DNA from: [Clostridium] hylemonae DSM 15053
GTDB lineage: Bacteria > Bacillota > Clostridia > Lachnospirales > Lachnospiraceae
Assembly (NCBI RefSeq): GCF_008281175.1
Contig: NZ_CP036524.1
Span: 124,001-188,000 of the forward strand
Length of the DNA: 64,000 nt
Reading direction: 5' to 3'
Part shown: positions 53,640-62,185 of the stretch, one piece after another
How the letters are laid out: each line of letters starts with the position of its first letter
Position numbering within the stretch: position 1 is the first letter of the stretch
Notes under the pieces: generated by a model
Database searches by the model: none
What the model saw: only the letters and a program-made list of their open reading frames with translations
Told to the model about the DNA's origin: nothing
Translations under genes and position numbers: made by a program

Positions 53640-53698
53640 TTGACATAACATATGCAGGGTGGTATAATTCATCCATAATATATAACCGTAATATATAA
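53640..53698 (+). promoter_or_regulatory. Consensus promoter with repeated TAATATATAA sites
   Basis: TTGACA (53640-53645), 17 bases, TATAAT (53663-53668) is a perfect sigma-A promoter for the esterase-ABC operon. TAATATATAA occurs twice just downstream (53676-53685 and 53689-53698), where a ROK repressor could block transcription. Confidence 0.75.
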
Positions 53699-53726
53699 GT
53701 AAAATACTAAAGAGAGGAGGAACAAG

Positions 53727-54524
53727 ATGGCATACTTCACAGGAAATATATATTCGGCAAAATTGCTTCAAGATACGCAGCTGCACGTTATTTTACCGCA
53801 GGATGGCCGGAGATATATATGGGATACAGATCCTAAGACATTAGTGCTTCTTCACGGGCTTTCAGATAATGCGTCAACATGGGCGAGACGTACGTCGATC
53901 GAACGATATGCGGAGAGATATAACCTGGCAGTAGTCATACCGGAGGTTCAAAGAAGCTGGTATTTTGATATGGCTGGCGGTGTGCAGGCATTTTCTTATA
54001 TAACGGAAGAACTGCCGCTCATATTGGAACGTTTATTTCATCTGTCGACTTCGAGAGAAGATATGCTGATCGCGGGGCTGTCTATGGGTGGATACGGAGC
54101 CTTAAAATGTGCATTAAAGGCGCCGGAAACTTACGGATACTGCGGGGCATTTTCCGGGGCGTACGATATGAATGAAATCATACGGTTATCCCGGCAGGAC
54201 GATGCCCCCGGGCTTTTGAAAGGAATCGACAGAGAAATATTCCCGATAACAGGAAGGAGGGAATATGTGCCGGAAGAATATCTCATACCTCACATACTTG
54301 AAGAAGGGCCGCAGGAAGGCTGTGAATTCCCGAAGGTATATATGGTCTGTGGAACAGAGGATTTTTTATATCCCCAGACTGAGAAGCTGAAGAAAATCTG
54401 TCAGGCAAAATTAAAGGAATTTTGTTATGAGGAGTGGCCGGGTATCCATGAGTGGGATGTCTGGGACAAAGCAATCGAAAGAATGCTGAAACTGTATTTA
54501 GGAGAAGGCAGAAAAGACAATTAG
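53727..54524 (+). CDS. Alpha/beta-hydrolase esterase (tributyrin/FrmB-like)
   Basis: A 265-residue esterase of the S-formylglutathione hydrolase/EstA group. The oxyanion region is LVLLHGLSDNASTW, the nucleophile elbow GLSMGGYGALKCAL (Ser), the acidic residue near CGTEDFLYPQ, and the catalytic His in WPGIHEWDVWD. In this operon, before a sugar importer and with no signal peptide, it probably deacetylates an imported acylated sugar in the cytoplasm (inference). GAGAGGAGG precedes the ATG. Confidence 0.9.
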   Translation: MAYFTGNIYSAKLLQDTQLHVILPQDGRRYIWDTDPKTLVLLHGLSDNASTWARRTSIERYAERYNLAVVIPEVQRSWYFDMAGGVQAFSYITEELPLILERLFHLSTSREDMLIAGLSMGGYGALKCALKAPETYGYCGAFSGAYDMNEIIRLSRQDDAPGLLKGIDREIFPITGRREYVPEEYLIPHILEEGPQEGCEFPKVYMVCGTEDFLYPQTEKLKKICQAKLKEFCYEEWPGIHEWDVWDKAIERMLKLYLGEGRKDN

Positions 54525-54537
54525 AGGAGGAAAGGTT

Positions 54538-55542
54538 ATGAAATCAAAGGTGTTCAAAAGATTAAGTGTAGTTCTTGTTATGGTGATAGCTTTAGTATCG
54601 GTATCTGCATGCACTGCAAAAGAACCGGGTTCATCTGATTCCAAGAAAGAGGAGACTACAAAGAAGGATAAAAAGAGCGGAAAGACAAAAGTTGGATTTA
54701 TAGTCCAGGACCTTACGATAAATTATTTCCTAAGTGTTGTAAAGGGAGTGGAAGATTTTCAAGACAAATATGACATGGAAGTGCAGGTCATAGATGGGCA
54801 TTCAGATGCGCCGACGCAGGTTGACGCTGTTGAGAATCTGATCACGCAGGAAGTGGATTGTATCGTTATCTGTCCGGTTGACACAGTTGCGCCGGAAGCG
54901 GCAGTAAAAGAAGCGCAGGCAGCAGGAATACCTGTCATAACATGGTCTGAGAAAATTGAGGGCGCCGATGCGTGGATCGCTGTAAATAACTATGATTATG
55001 GTTTTGAAAATGGAAAGATTGCGGGCCAGTGGATATTGGATAATCTGGATAAACAGGAAGACGCCAAGGTTATGTATGTATATGTTAAGGAGAATGAGCA
55101 GCTGATCGAACGAGGAGAAGGAATGATGGACGGGCTCGCGTCTCTCGCGCCTGACGCAGAGACAGTTGCGGTACAGTCCGGCAACACGACGGAATCCGGG
55201 ATGGAGGCAGTGGAGACAACACTTGCAAAGCATCCGGACTTGAATGTTATTGTATGCTCTAACGATTCGGTTGCCCTGGGCGCGTATGAGGCTATGGTAT
55301 CAGCTGGCAAAAGTGACGCAAAAGTATGTATCACCGGACAAGACGCAGATGAAAAGAACCTGGAATATATTTCACAGGATACAATTTTAAAAGGAACCGT
55401 TGACATAGGAGCTTATAACCAGGGCGAATTACTCTGCCAGTCTGTAGAAAAAGTATTAAAAGAAGGCAAGGTAGCTGATCCGATATATGTGAGCTTTACA
55501 CCGGTTACGATGGATAATGTAAAAGATGTGATGGGCAGGTAA
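54538..55542 (+). CDS. Sugar ABC transporter substrate-binding lipoprotein (RbsB-like)
   Basis: A 334-residue family 1/PBP-like ribose/allose-type binding protein. Signal peptide with lipobox SVSAC (Cys at about 25), a Ser/Lys linker, then two alpha/beta lobes: VGFIVQDLTINYFLSVVKGVEDFQ, VDCIVICPVDTVAPEAAVKEAQAAGIPVITW and the hinge AVNNYDYGFENGKIAGQW. The sugar is unknown. It lies 13 bases after the esterase gene, before the ATPase and permease genes. Confidence 0.93.
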   Translation: MKSKVFKRLSVVLVMVIALVSVSACTAKEPGSSDSKKEETTKKDKKSGKTKVGFIVQDLTINYFLSVVKGVEDFQDKYDMEVQVIDGHSDAPTQVDAVENLITQEVDCIVICPVDTVAPEAAVKEAQAAGIPVITWSEKIEGADAWIAVNNYDYGFENGKIAGQWILDNLDKQEDAKVMYVYVKENEQLIERGEGMMDGLASLAPDAETVAVQSGNTTESGMEAVETTLAKHPDLNVIVCSNDSVALGAYEAMVSAGKSDAKVCITGQDADEKNLEYISQDTILKGTVDIGAYNQGELLCQSVEKVLKEGKVADPIYVSFTPVTMDNVKDVMGR

Positions 55543-55578
55543 AAGACAGGAAGAGCAGTACGACAGGAGAGACGCGTA

Positions 55579-57090
55579 ATGAGTGAGTTTATCTTGGAAT
55601 TAAAAAATATCACAAAAGTCTTCCCGGGTGTCCGGGCACTTGACAAGGTAACTTTATCCTTTAAGCCAGGCGAAGTTCATGCGATCGCAGGAGAAAACGG
55701 CGCGGGGAAATCTACATTTATAAAGATTATAACCGGGGCTCTGAAGCCGACAGAAGGAACCGTAATATATGACGGCGCAGAGGTAAAGAATAATTCCCCG
55801 GAAATATCTATGAAGCTCGGTATTGCGGCAATATATCAGGAATTCAATCTGTTTCCGGCGCTGTCAGTAGCGGAGAACGTCTATTATGGGCGTTATCCGC
55901 TAAAGCATCACATGGTGGATTACAGAAAGCTTGAAGAGGATACCCAGGCCGTACTTGACCAGCTTGGTGTATCTGTCAGGCCTCAAACGCTTGTGAAAGA
56001 CTTAAGCGTGGGATATCAGCAGATCGTGGAGATCGCAAAAGCCGTTTCCTGTAATGCGAAAGTGTTGATCATGGACGAGCCGTCTGCACCTCTTACGGAA
56101 AATGAAGTGGCCCATTTGTTCCAGATCATAAAAAAGCTGAAAGAGCAGAAGATAACGATCATTTATATTTCCCACCGGATGGAAGAAATTTTTGAGATCT
56201 GCGACCGGGTATCAGTATTCAGGGACGGCCAGTACATAAAGACACTGGATGTTGCAGAGACCACGACGGACGAACTGATAAAAATAATGGTCAACCGAGA
56301 TCTCGGACAGCAGTACCCGTCGAAAGAATACCAGAGATCAAATAAAGTTCTGGAAATTAAAAATCTAAATACAGAGCTTTTGAAGGATATCAATATTGAG
56401 GCGTATGCAGGAGAAATATTAGGGCTGGCAGGTCTTGTGGGAGCTGGAAGGACAGAAGTGGTAAGAGCTTTGTTTGGCGCGGATAAAAGGAGAAGCGGAC
56501 AGTTCCTGATCGACGGCAGAGAGGTTAAAGTCAAAAAACCGATGGATGCTATCCGGGCAGGAATCGGTCTCATACCGGAAGACAGGAAACGTCAGGGGCT
56601 TCTGCTTAAAGAGAGTATCCGGCATAATATTTCATTTGCCAATTTTAAAGGAATATTAAAAAACGGTATGATCCATGAAAAAACGGACCGTTCTGTGGCA
56701 CAAAAGTATGTGGATGCGCTTGAGATCAAGACGCCGTCCGTAGATCAGCTGGCAGGCAATCTAAGCGGCGGCAACCAGCAGAAAGTTGTTCTCGCCAAAT
56801 GGATGTTTACAGACAGCAAGGTACTTATTTTTGATGAACCGACGCGGGGCATCGATGTGGGTGCAAAGCAGGAAATATATAAACTGATGCTGGAGCTGGT
56901 AAGCCAGGGAAAAGTCGTTATCATGATAAGTTCTGACATGCCGGAACTAATAGGGATGGCAGACAGGATTATCGTATTGCATGAGGGCCGTATAAGCGGG
57001 AGCATGGAGAAGAAGGAATTTTCCCAGGAGTATATTATGTCATTGGCGTCGGGAATCGGTCAGGAGCCAAGTGTGGAGGAATTGACATGA
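55579..57090 (+). CDS. Sugar ABC transporter ATP-binding protein (RbsA-like)
   Basis: A 503-residue dual ABC ATPase. The first cassette has Walker A GENGAGKST (residues about 37-45) and signature LSVGYQQIVEIAKAVS; the second starts near residue 250, has LVGAGRTEV in place of a Walker A lysine (normal for RbsA/XylG second domains) and signature LSGGNQQKVVLAKW. Walker B of the first is VLIMDEPSAPLTENE. It energises uptake of a ribose/xylose-type sugar. It overlaps the permease gene by 4 bases. Confidence 0.94.
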   Translation: MSEFILELKNITKVFPGVRALDKVTLSFKPGEVHAIAGENGAGKSTFIKIITGALKPTEGTVIYDGAEVKNNSPEISMKLGIAAIYQEFNLFPALSVAENVYYGRYPLKHHMVDYRKLEEDTQAVLDQLGVSVRPQTLVKDLSVGYQQIVEIAKAVSCNAKVLIMDEPSAPLTENEVAHLFQIIKKLKEQKITIIYISHRMEEIFEICDRVSVFRDGQYIKTLDVAETTTDELIKIMVNRDLGQQYPSKEYQRSNKVLEIKNLNTELLKDINIEAYAGEILGLAGLVGAGRTEVVRALFGADKRRSGQFLIDGREVKVKKPMDAIRAGIGLIPEDRKRQGLLLKESIRHNISFANFKGILKNGMIHEKTDRSVAQKYVDALEIKTPSVDQLAGNLSGGNQQKVVLAKWMFTDSKVLIFDEPTRGIDVGAKQEIYKLMLELVSQGKVVIMISSDMPELIGMADRIIVLHEGRISGSMEKKEFSQEYIMSLASGIGQEPSVEELT

Positions 57091-58040
57091 AAAAGAGAAA
57101 ATTGGACTTATCAAAGTACGGAATCCTATTTGCCTGGATAGCTTTGATCATTATTTTTGCGGTGTGTGAACCAACATTTTTAAAGACATCCAACATCTTT
57201 AATATATTGAGGCAGGTCTCTATCGTAGGTGTCTGTTCGGTTGGAATGACTTTTGTGATTTTAACAGGGGGGATGGATCTGTCTGTCGGATCTGTTATCG
57301 GCGTTGCGGCTGTGGCAGGGGCATTGATGCTGTCAAAGGGGATTCCGATACCCGCTGTAATAATTGCTATCCTGCTGGTAGGGGCGGCGGCTGGCGCGTT
57401 CAATGCCTTCTTTATCAATGAGGTAGGTATCGCGCCGATCATTATGACATTAGGCACTATGACCGCGCTGCGCGGGGCAGCCTTTCTTTTATGCGGCGGC
57501 TTTCCCGTATATGGCATAACGAAAAGTTTTCTGCTGATCGGGCAGGGATATATAGGAGTTGTGCCGATACCGGTTCTCATTATGATAGCAACATTTATTG
57601 CAGGATATATTTTTCTCAACAGGCTTCCGTTCGGACGTTCTGTATATGGCATCGGCGGAAACATTGAGGCGGCCAGACTTTCCGGGATCAATGTAAAAAG
57701 AGTGTTGTATAAAGTATACATTCTGGCCGGCGCTCTGTATGCCCTTGCAGGACTGATGCTGATGGCACGGGTGAATTCAGGACAGGCAGCCTCCGGGGAA
57801 GGTTACGAGATGGATGTCATCACCGGATGTGTATTAGGCGGCATAAGCATCAGCGGAGGAGAAGGGAAAATCACCGGAGTCGTAACAGGAGTGCTTCTGA
57901 TGGGAACGTTATCTAATGGTATGGTATTGATGGATGTCTCAGAATACTGGCAGAAAGTCGTTAAAGGGCTGGTACTGATACTTGCGGTAACTCTTGATAA
58001 GACGGTACAAAAGGGAAAGACAAGAAAGGCAGAATTATAA
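57087..58040 (+). CDS. Sugar ABC transporter permease (RbsC-like)
   Basis: A 317-residue permease of the BPD_transp_2 family, about 8-10 membrane helices. Typical blocks are SVGMTFVILTGGMDLSVGSVIG (the family signature near residue 50-70) and YGIGGNIEAARLSGINVKRV. It forms the channel with the RbsA-like ATPase. Its ATG overlaps the ATPase stop (ATGA). A hairpin repeat follows about 90-140 bases after its stop. Confidence 0.94.
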   Translation: MKKRKLDLSKYGILFAWIALIIIFAVCEPTFLKTSNIFNILRQVSIVGVCSVGMTFVILTGGMDLSVGSVIGVAAVAGALMLSKGIPIPAVIIAILLVGAAAGAFNAFFINEVGIAPIIMTLGTMTALRGAAFLLCGGFPVYGITKSFLLIGQGYIGVVPIPVLIMIATFIAGYIFLNRLPFGRSVYGIGGNIEAARLSGINVKRVLYKVYILAGALYALAGLMLMARVNSGQAASGEGYEMDVITGCVLGGISISGGEGKITGVVTGVLLMGTLSNGMVLMDVSEYWQKVVKGLVLILAVTLDKTVQKGKTRKAEL

Positions 58041-58473
58041 TACCGGGAAGGCAATGAAGCGGACATCATCTTTATAGATCCTGGCTTTTACAGTATGAGC
58101 AGCGGGAATAAAAACAGATATTAAGAATCCCCGTAAAAAGGGAGGATGCCAGGTAACCGGCAGCCGGTTCCTGGCATGTATTATGAAAAAGTTTATTCAA
58201 AATAGTATTTTACTACTAGACAGTTGGTATATTCAGTATCAAATGTTTCTGTTCTTTATTTGATGATTTTAGTATAAGGTACACGTGTGAAGAAACAATG
58301 TTAAAGAAGTGAAAGTTTCTTTAATGATAAATGAATAAATTATGAACGAGCAGCGGCTATTTATCAGTGCCTGGTTTTATGCGCCGGAGGATGATAAGAG
58401 TGATCATTAAGTTGATATTTTCGACACCCTAACCTATAATATATATAAAAATTCAGTTTATGGAGGAAATATC
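58041..58473. promoter_or_regulatory. Intergenic region with hairpin repeat and malic-enzyme promoter
   Basis: This gap of 433 bases holds the second hairpin repeat (58128-58186), an 8-base inverted repeat TTAAAGAA (58301-58308) / TTCTTTAA (58317-58324), and a sigma-A promoter for the next gene: TTGATA (58412-58417), 17 bases, TATAAT (58435-58440). No gene is seen. Confidence 0.65.
58128..58186. repeat. Hairpin repeat, copy 2
   Basis: A CCCCGTAAAAAGGG mini-stem followed by ATGCCAGGTAACCGG (58146-58160) pairing with CCGGTTCCTGGCAT (58164-58177). Same order and spacing as copy 1 at 52255-52310. The two copies bracket the ROK-esterase-ABC cassette in direct orientation. Confidence 0.75.
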
Positions 58474-59658
58474 ATGGATTATGCAAAAGAATCACTGAAG
58501 CTGCATTACGAGTGGAAGGGCAAAATTGAGATGACGGCAAGAGCTGCAGTGGATAACAAAGAAGCTCTTTCGCTGGCATATACACCGGGGGTGGCGCAGC
58601 CCTGCCTTGAGATCAAAGAAGACATTTCCAAGAGTTATGAACTGACCCGCCGGTGGAATACGGTGGCGGTCGTGACAGACGGGACAGCTGTGCTTGGACT
58701 GGGCGACATCGGACCGGAGGCGGGCATGCCGGTCATGGAGGGAAAGTGCGTACTCTTTAAAGCGTTTGGTGATGTGGACGCCATACCGCTGTGCATCAGA
58801 AGCAAAGACGTAGATGAGATCGTCAATACGGTTGCGCTGATGGCAGGCAGCTTCGGAGGCGTGAATCTGGAAGATATCAGCGCGCCCCGGTGCTTTGAGA
58901 TAGAGAAAAAGTTAAAAGAAAAATGTGATATTCCCATCTTTCACGATGACCAGCACGGCACTGCCGTGATCACTCTGGCAGGACTGATCAACGCGCTGAA
59001 ACTTGTCGGTAAGAAGATCGAAGATATCAAGATCGTTACAAGCGGCGCGGGCGCGGCAGGGATCGCCATTATCAGGCTGCTTATCAGCATGGGAGTAAAG
59101 AATGTCATTATGACGGACCGCACAGGAGCAATTTACAGAGGCAGGGACGGTCTGAATCCTATCAAACAGGAGATGGCTGAGATCACTAACCAGAACTGCG
59201 AAAAGGGTACTCTGGAGGAAGTGATCAAAGGCGCTGATGTATTTATCGGTGTTTCTGCCCCCGGCACTATGACACGAGAGATGGTTCAGACAATGGCGAA
59301 AGACGCGGTCGTATTTGCGTGTGCCAATCCGACTCCTGAGATTTTTCCGGATGATGCAAAAGCCGGCGGTGCCGCAGTCGTATCTACAGGGCGCAGCGAT
59401 TTCCCGAACCAGATAAATAATGTGCTGGCGTTCCCGGGTATTTTCAGAGGCGCGCTGGATGTAAGGGCGTCGGATATCAATGATGAAATGAAGGTTGCCG
59501 CGGCTTATGCACTGGCAGATCTCGTGAGTGAGGAGGAGCTGACTGCAGATTATATTCTGCCGGCGGCCTTTGATACACGCGTGAAAGATGCAGTGGCAAA
59601 AGCAGTAGCGGACGCTGCGGTTAAGAGTAAAGTGGCGAGGATACAGCCTTCTGTCTGA
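58474..59658 (+). CDS. NAD(P)-dependent malic enzyme
   Basis: A 394-residue small bacterial malic enzyme (malate to pyruvate plus CO2). Motifs: SLAYTPGVAQPCLEI (with the catalytic Tyr), VTDGTAVLGLGDIGPEAGMPVMEGK, PIFHDDQHGTAVI (divalent-metal Asp residues), the nucleotide loop TSGAGAAGIAIIRLL and FACANPTPEIFPDDA. The length is that of the short clostridial form without the C-terminal acetyltransferase-like domain. GGAGG precedes the ATG. It is a single gene with its own promoter and terminator. Confidence 0.95.
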   Translation: MDYAKESLKLHYEWKGKIEMTARAAVDNKEALSLAYTPGVAQPCLEIKEDISKSYELTRRWNTVAVVTDGTAVLGLGDIGPEAGMPVMEGKCVLFKAFGDVDAIPLCIRSKDVDEIVNTVALMAGSFGGVNLEDISAPRCFEIEKKLKEKCDIPIFHDDQHGTAVITLAGLINALKLVGKKIEDIKIVTSGAGAAGIAIIRLLISMGVKNVIMTDRTGAIYRGRDGLNPIKQEMAEITNQNCEKGTLEEVIKGADVFIGVSAPGTMTREMVQTMAKDAVVFACANPTPEIFPDDAKAGGAAVVSTGRSDFPNQINNVLAFPGIFRGALDVRASDINDEMKVAAAYALADLVSEEELTADYILPAAFDTRVKDAVAKAVADAAVKSKVARIQPSV

Positions 59659-59676
59659 TAAACATATTAAAACGAG

Positions 59677-59727
59677 AGCCTGCTGCAGACGGGAAAATAT
59701 TTGGTTCTGCGGCAGGCTTTTATATTT
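59677..59727 (+). terminator. Terminator of malic enzyme gene
   Basis: AGCCTGCTGCAGA (59677-59689) pairs with TCTGCGGCAGGCT (59706-59718) with one G-U pair, followed by TTTATATTTA. Confidence 0.88.
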
Positions 59728-59756
59728 ATGTATAGTATATGTGAAATGAAAGATAT

Positions 59757-59789
59757 AAAGTTGACAAATTAAGTCCGGTATGCTAAAGT
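59757..59789 (+). promoter_or_regulatory. Rrf2 gene promoter overlapping an IscR-type-1-like box
   Basis: TTGACA (59761-59766), 17 bases, TAAAGT (59784-59789). The 25 bases from 59757 to 59781 match the E. coli IscR type 1 consensus as I recall it at about 21 positions (core AGTTGAC...AGTCCGGTAT). Overlap with the -35 fits autorepression. Confidence 0.55.
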
Positions 59790-59809
59790 TTTAACAAAGA
59801 GGTGAAAAG

Positions 59810-60199
59810 ATGCTTTTAACGAGAGAAAATGATTACGCGATCCGTATGCTGCGGGCGATGAGAGACGGGCAGAAGCATACGATGAAAGATATATGTCAGG
59901 AAGAAGAGATTCCGGAAGCCTTTGCTTATAAAATAGTGCGAAAGCTCCAGAAAGCAGGAATCGTAGAGGTGGAGCGGGGCGCCGCAGGCGGATGCAGAAT
60001 GGGCAGGAGTCTCACAGAGCTCACGCTGTACGACGTGGTGGCTGCAGTGGACGAGGAGCCGGTCATCATGCCGTGTCTCAGAAAATCGTGCAGCAGGAAC
60101 ACCGGCGGGAACGCATGTAAAGTTCATATGGAGCTTGCACAGATACAGAGAGTTCTTATGAGAGAACTGAAGGCGCGTACCTTATCGGAGGTGTTTTAA
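59810..60199 (+). CDS. Rrf2/IscR-family Fe-S regulator
   Basis: A 129-residue Rrf2 protein. The winged HTH is at residues 1-65 (RENDYAIRMLRAMRDG; FAYKIVRKLQKAGIVEVERGAAGGCRMG). Cys89, Cys94 and Cys103 followed by His106 (CKVH) resemble the CCC-H ligand set of IscR, where the last Cys and His are also three residues apart, so a [2Fe-2S] cluster is likely. It is directly upstream of the CODH operon and is probably its regulator. GAGGTG precedes the ATG. Confidence 0.88.
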   Translation: MLLTRENDYAIRMLRAMRDGQKHTMKDICQEEEIPEAFAYKIVRKLQKAGIVEVERGAAGGCRMGRSLTELTLYDVVAAVDEEPVIMPCLRKSCSRNTGGNACKVHMELAQIQRVLMRELKARTLSEVF

Positions 60200-60213
60200 A
60201 AAGGAAAAATAAT

Positions 60214-60237
60214 CCCTCCCTGGCGGGGGAGAATTTT
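60214..60237 (+). terminator. Weak terminator/attenuator between rrf2 and cooS
   Basis: CTCCC (60216-60220) pairs with GGGAG (60227-60231), then AATTTTT. The stem is short, so it may only partly separate the regulator from the CODH operon. Confidence 0.5.
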
Positions 60238-60246
60238 TATAAAACA

Positions 60247-60271
60247 AAAGTGGACTAAATTCATCAAGTTT
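60247..60271 (+). promoter_or_regulatory. IscR-type-1-like box upstream of cooS
   Basis: These 25 bases match the IscR type 1 pattern at about 20 positions (GGACTAAAT...TCAAGT), with a related box at 59757-59781. It ends directly at the cooS ribosome site GAGGAGG, so binding would cover the start of the message. Confidence 0.5.
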
Positions 60272-60286
60272 CGAGGAGGTAAGACT

Positions 60287-62170
60287 ATGAATCAATGTTT
60301 TGGATGCAACACGTGTAAAAGCGCGGATAAACCGCTGGAGGGGTACATTGCGGGGCTTCCTATGGAGACATCCCACCACCGTGTAGAAAATCAGAGCACA
60401 AAATGTGCTTTTGGACTGCAGGGAGTCTGTTGCAGACTGTGCGCAAACGGTCCGTGCCGTATTTCACCGGAAGCTCCGCGGGGGATCTGCGGCGCAGACG
60501 CAGATACGATCGTGACGAGAAATCTTTTGAGAGCTGTGGCGTCAGGCTCAGGATGTTATATACATATCGTGGAGAATACGGCGCTCAACGTCAAAAATGT
60601 GGCTAAGACAAAGGGCGAGATCAAGGGAATCAACACACTGGACCGACTGGCAGCTCTTTTCTCAATTGAGGAAGCCGACGTACATAAAAGGGCGGAGGCT
60701 GTTGCCGACGCAGTGCTCAGAGATCTGTATCTGCCGGAATATGAGAAAATGGAGCTTACGGAGAAGATGGCATACGCACCGCGCTACGACAAGTGGAAAG
60801 AGCTTGGCATACTGCCGGGCGGCGCGAAGTCCGAGGTGTTCCACGGTGTGGTAAAGTGTTCCACGAATCTGAACTCAGACCCGGTCAATATGCTGCTTGA
60901 CTGTCTGAAGCTTGGAATCTCAACTGGAATCTATGGGCTTGTGCTGACGAACCTGCTCAATGACATCGTGCTTGGCGAGCCGGAGATCCGCTTTGCGCCG
61001 GTTGGCCTGAGGGTCATCGATCCAGATTATATCAACATTATGATAACGGGACATCAGCATTCGATGTTTACATTTCTGCAGGACCGTCTGACGGATGCGG
61101 ACATTGTGGAGAAGGCAAAGAAGGCCGGGGCGAAAGGATTCAAGCTTGTCGGCTGTACGTGTGTGGGGCAGGATCTTCAGCTTCGCGGCGCTCATTACAC
61201 GGAGATATTCGACGGGCATGCAGGCAACAATTATACGAGTGAAGCGATTCTTGCCACAGGAGGAATCGATGCGGTCATCTCGGAATTCAACTGTACACTT
61301 CCTGGAATCGAACCGATATGTGACGAGCTGAAGATCAAGCAGATCTGTATTGACAATGTGGCGAAGAAAGCAAATGCGGAGCTTAAAGAATTTGACTTTG
61401 AGAACCGTCCGGCCGTTACAGAAGAGATCATCGACGAAGTGGTGGAGGCATATGCAGCCCGCAGAGGCACAGTCCCTATGAATCTCATGCGGGAACACGG
61501 CTACGAAAATACGCTTACGGGTGTCAGCGAAGTGTCTCTTAAGAAGTTCCTCGGCGGCAGCTGGAAGCCGCTCATCGACCTGATCGTGTCCGGGGATATA
61601 AAAGGTGTGGCAGGCGTTGTAGGCTGTTCCAACCTCACAGCCGGCGGCCATGACGTACTGACGGTGGATCTGGTAAAGGAGCTTATCGCAAAGGATATCA
61701 TCGTTCTGACGGCAGGATGTTCCTCAGGAGGAATCGAAAACTGTGGTCTTATGACACCGGAGGCGGCGCAGTATGCGGGACCGAAGCTGAAGGCGGTCTG
61801 TGAAAAGCTGGGCATACCTCCTGTGCTGAATTTTGGCCCCTGTCTCGCCATCGGACGTCTGGAAATTGTGGCCACAGAGCTTGCAGAAGAACTGGGAGTC
61901 GATCTGCCGCAGCTTCCGCTCGTGCTGTCCGCCGCCCAGTGGCTGGAGGAGCAGGCGCTGGCAGACGGCTGTTACGGTCTGGCGCTCGGCCTTCCGCTTC
62001 ACCTTGGCCTTCCTCCTTTCGTGACCGGAAGCAAGGTGGCCGTACAGGTGCTCACAGAAGATATGAAGCAATTGACCGGCGGGCAGGTGATCATCAATGG
62101 AGATGCAAAAGAATCTGCGGATATATTAGAGCAGATCGTACTGGAAAAACGACAGGGATTGAATATATAG
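60287..62170 (+). CDS. cooS: Anaerobic carbon-monoxide dehydrogenase catalytic subunit, divergent
   Basis: A 627-residue Ni-Fe CODH. D- and B-cluster cysteines are present in KCAFGLQGVCCRLCANGPC and GICGA (Cys40, 48, 49, 52, 57, 68). Putative C-cluster ligands are His256 (GHQH), Cys292, Cys336, Cys447, Cys478 and Cys519. Compared with CODH-II from memory, the His-rich segment around His93 is replaced by GSGCYIHIVEN (Tyr91 at that place) and the Lys of SEKA (Lys563) by Gln556 in EEQA; GICCTG reads GCTCVG and GSCVDNSR reads GPCLAIGR. An extra CFGCNTC is at the N-terminus. It would interconvert CO and CO2 or do related redox chemistry, with CooF- and FNOR-like partners encoded downstream. Confidence 0.9.
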   Translation: MNQCFGCNTCKSADKPLEGYIAGLPMETSHHRVENQSTKCAFGLQGVCCRLCANGPCRISPEAPRGICGADADTIVTRNLLRAVASGSGCYIHIVENTALNVKNVAKTKGEIKGINTLDRLAALFSIEEADVHKRAEAVADAVLRDLYLPEYEKMELTEKMAYAPRYDKWKELGILPGGAKSEVFHGVVKCSTNLNSDPVNMLLDCLKLGISTGIYGLVLTNLLNDIVLGEPEIRFAPVGLRVIDPDYINIMITGHQHSMFTFLQDRLTDADIVEKAKKAGAKGFKLVGCTCVGQDLQLRGAHYTEIFDGHAGNNYTSEAILATGGIDAVISEFNCTLPGIEPICDELKIKQICIDNVAKKANAELKEFDFENRPAVTEEIIDEVVEAYAARRGTVPMNLMREHGYENTLTGVSEVSLKKFLGGSWKPLIDLIVSGDIKGVAGVVGCSNLTAGGHDVLTVDLVKELIAKDIIVLTAGCSSGGIENCGLMTPEAAQYAGPKLKAVCEKLGIPPVLNFGPCLAIGRLEIVATELAEELGVDLPQLPLVLSAAQWLEEQALADGCYGLALGLPLHLGLPPFVTGSKVAVQVLTEDMKQLTGGQVIINGDAKESADILEQIVLEKRQGLNI

Positions 62171-62185
62171 AAAGGGGCGGTGCAT

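Noticed and set aside
60920-61651. 243-residue minus-strand ORF opposite cooS
   Set aside because: It is the complement of a clearly coding, motif-rich CODH frame and has no ribosome site or recognizable domain.
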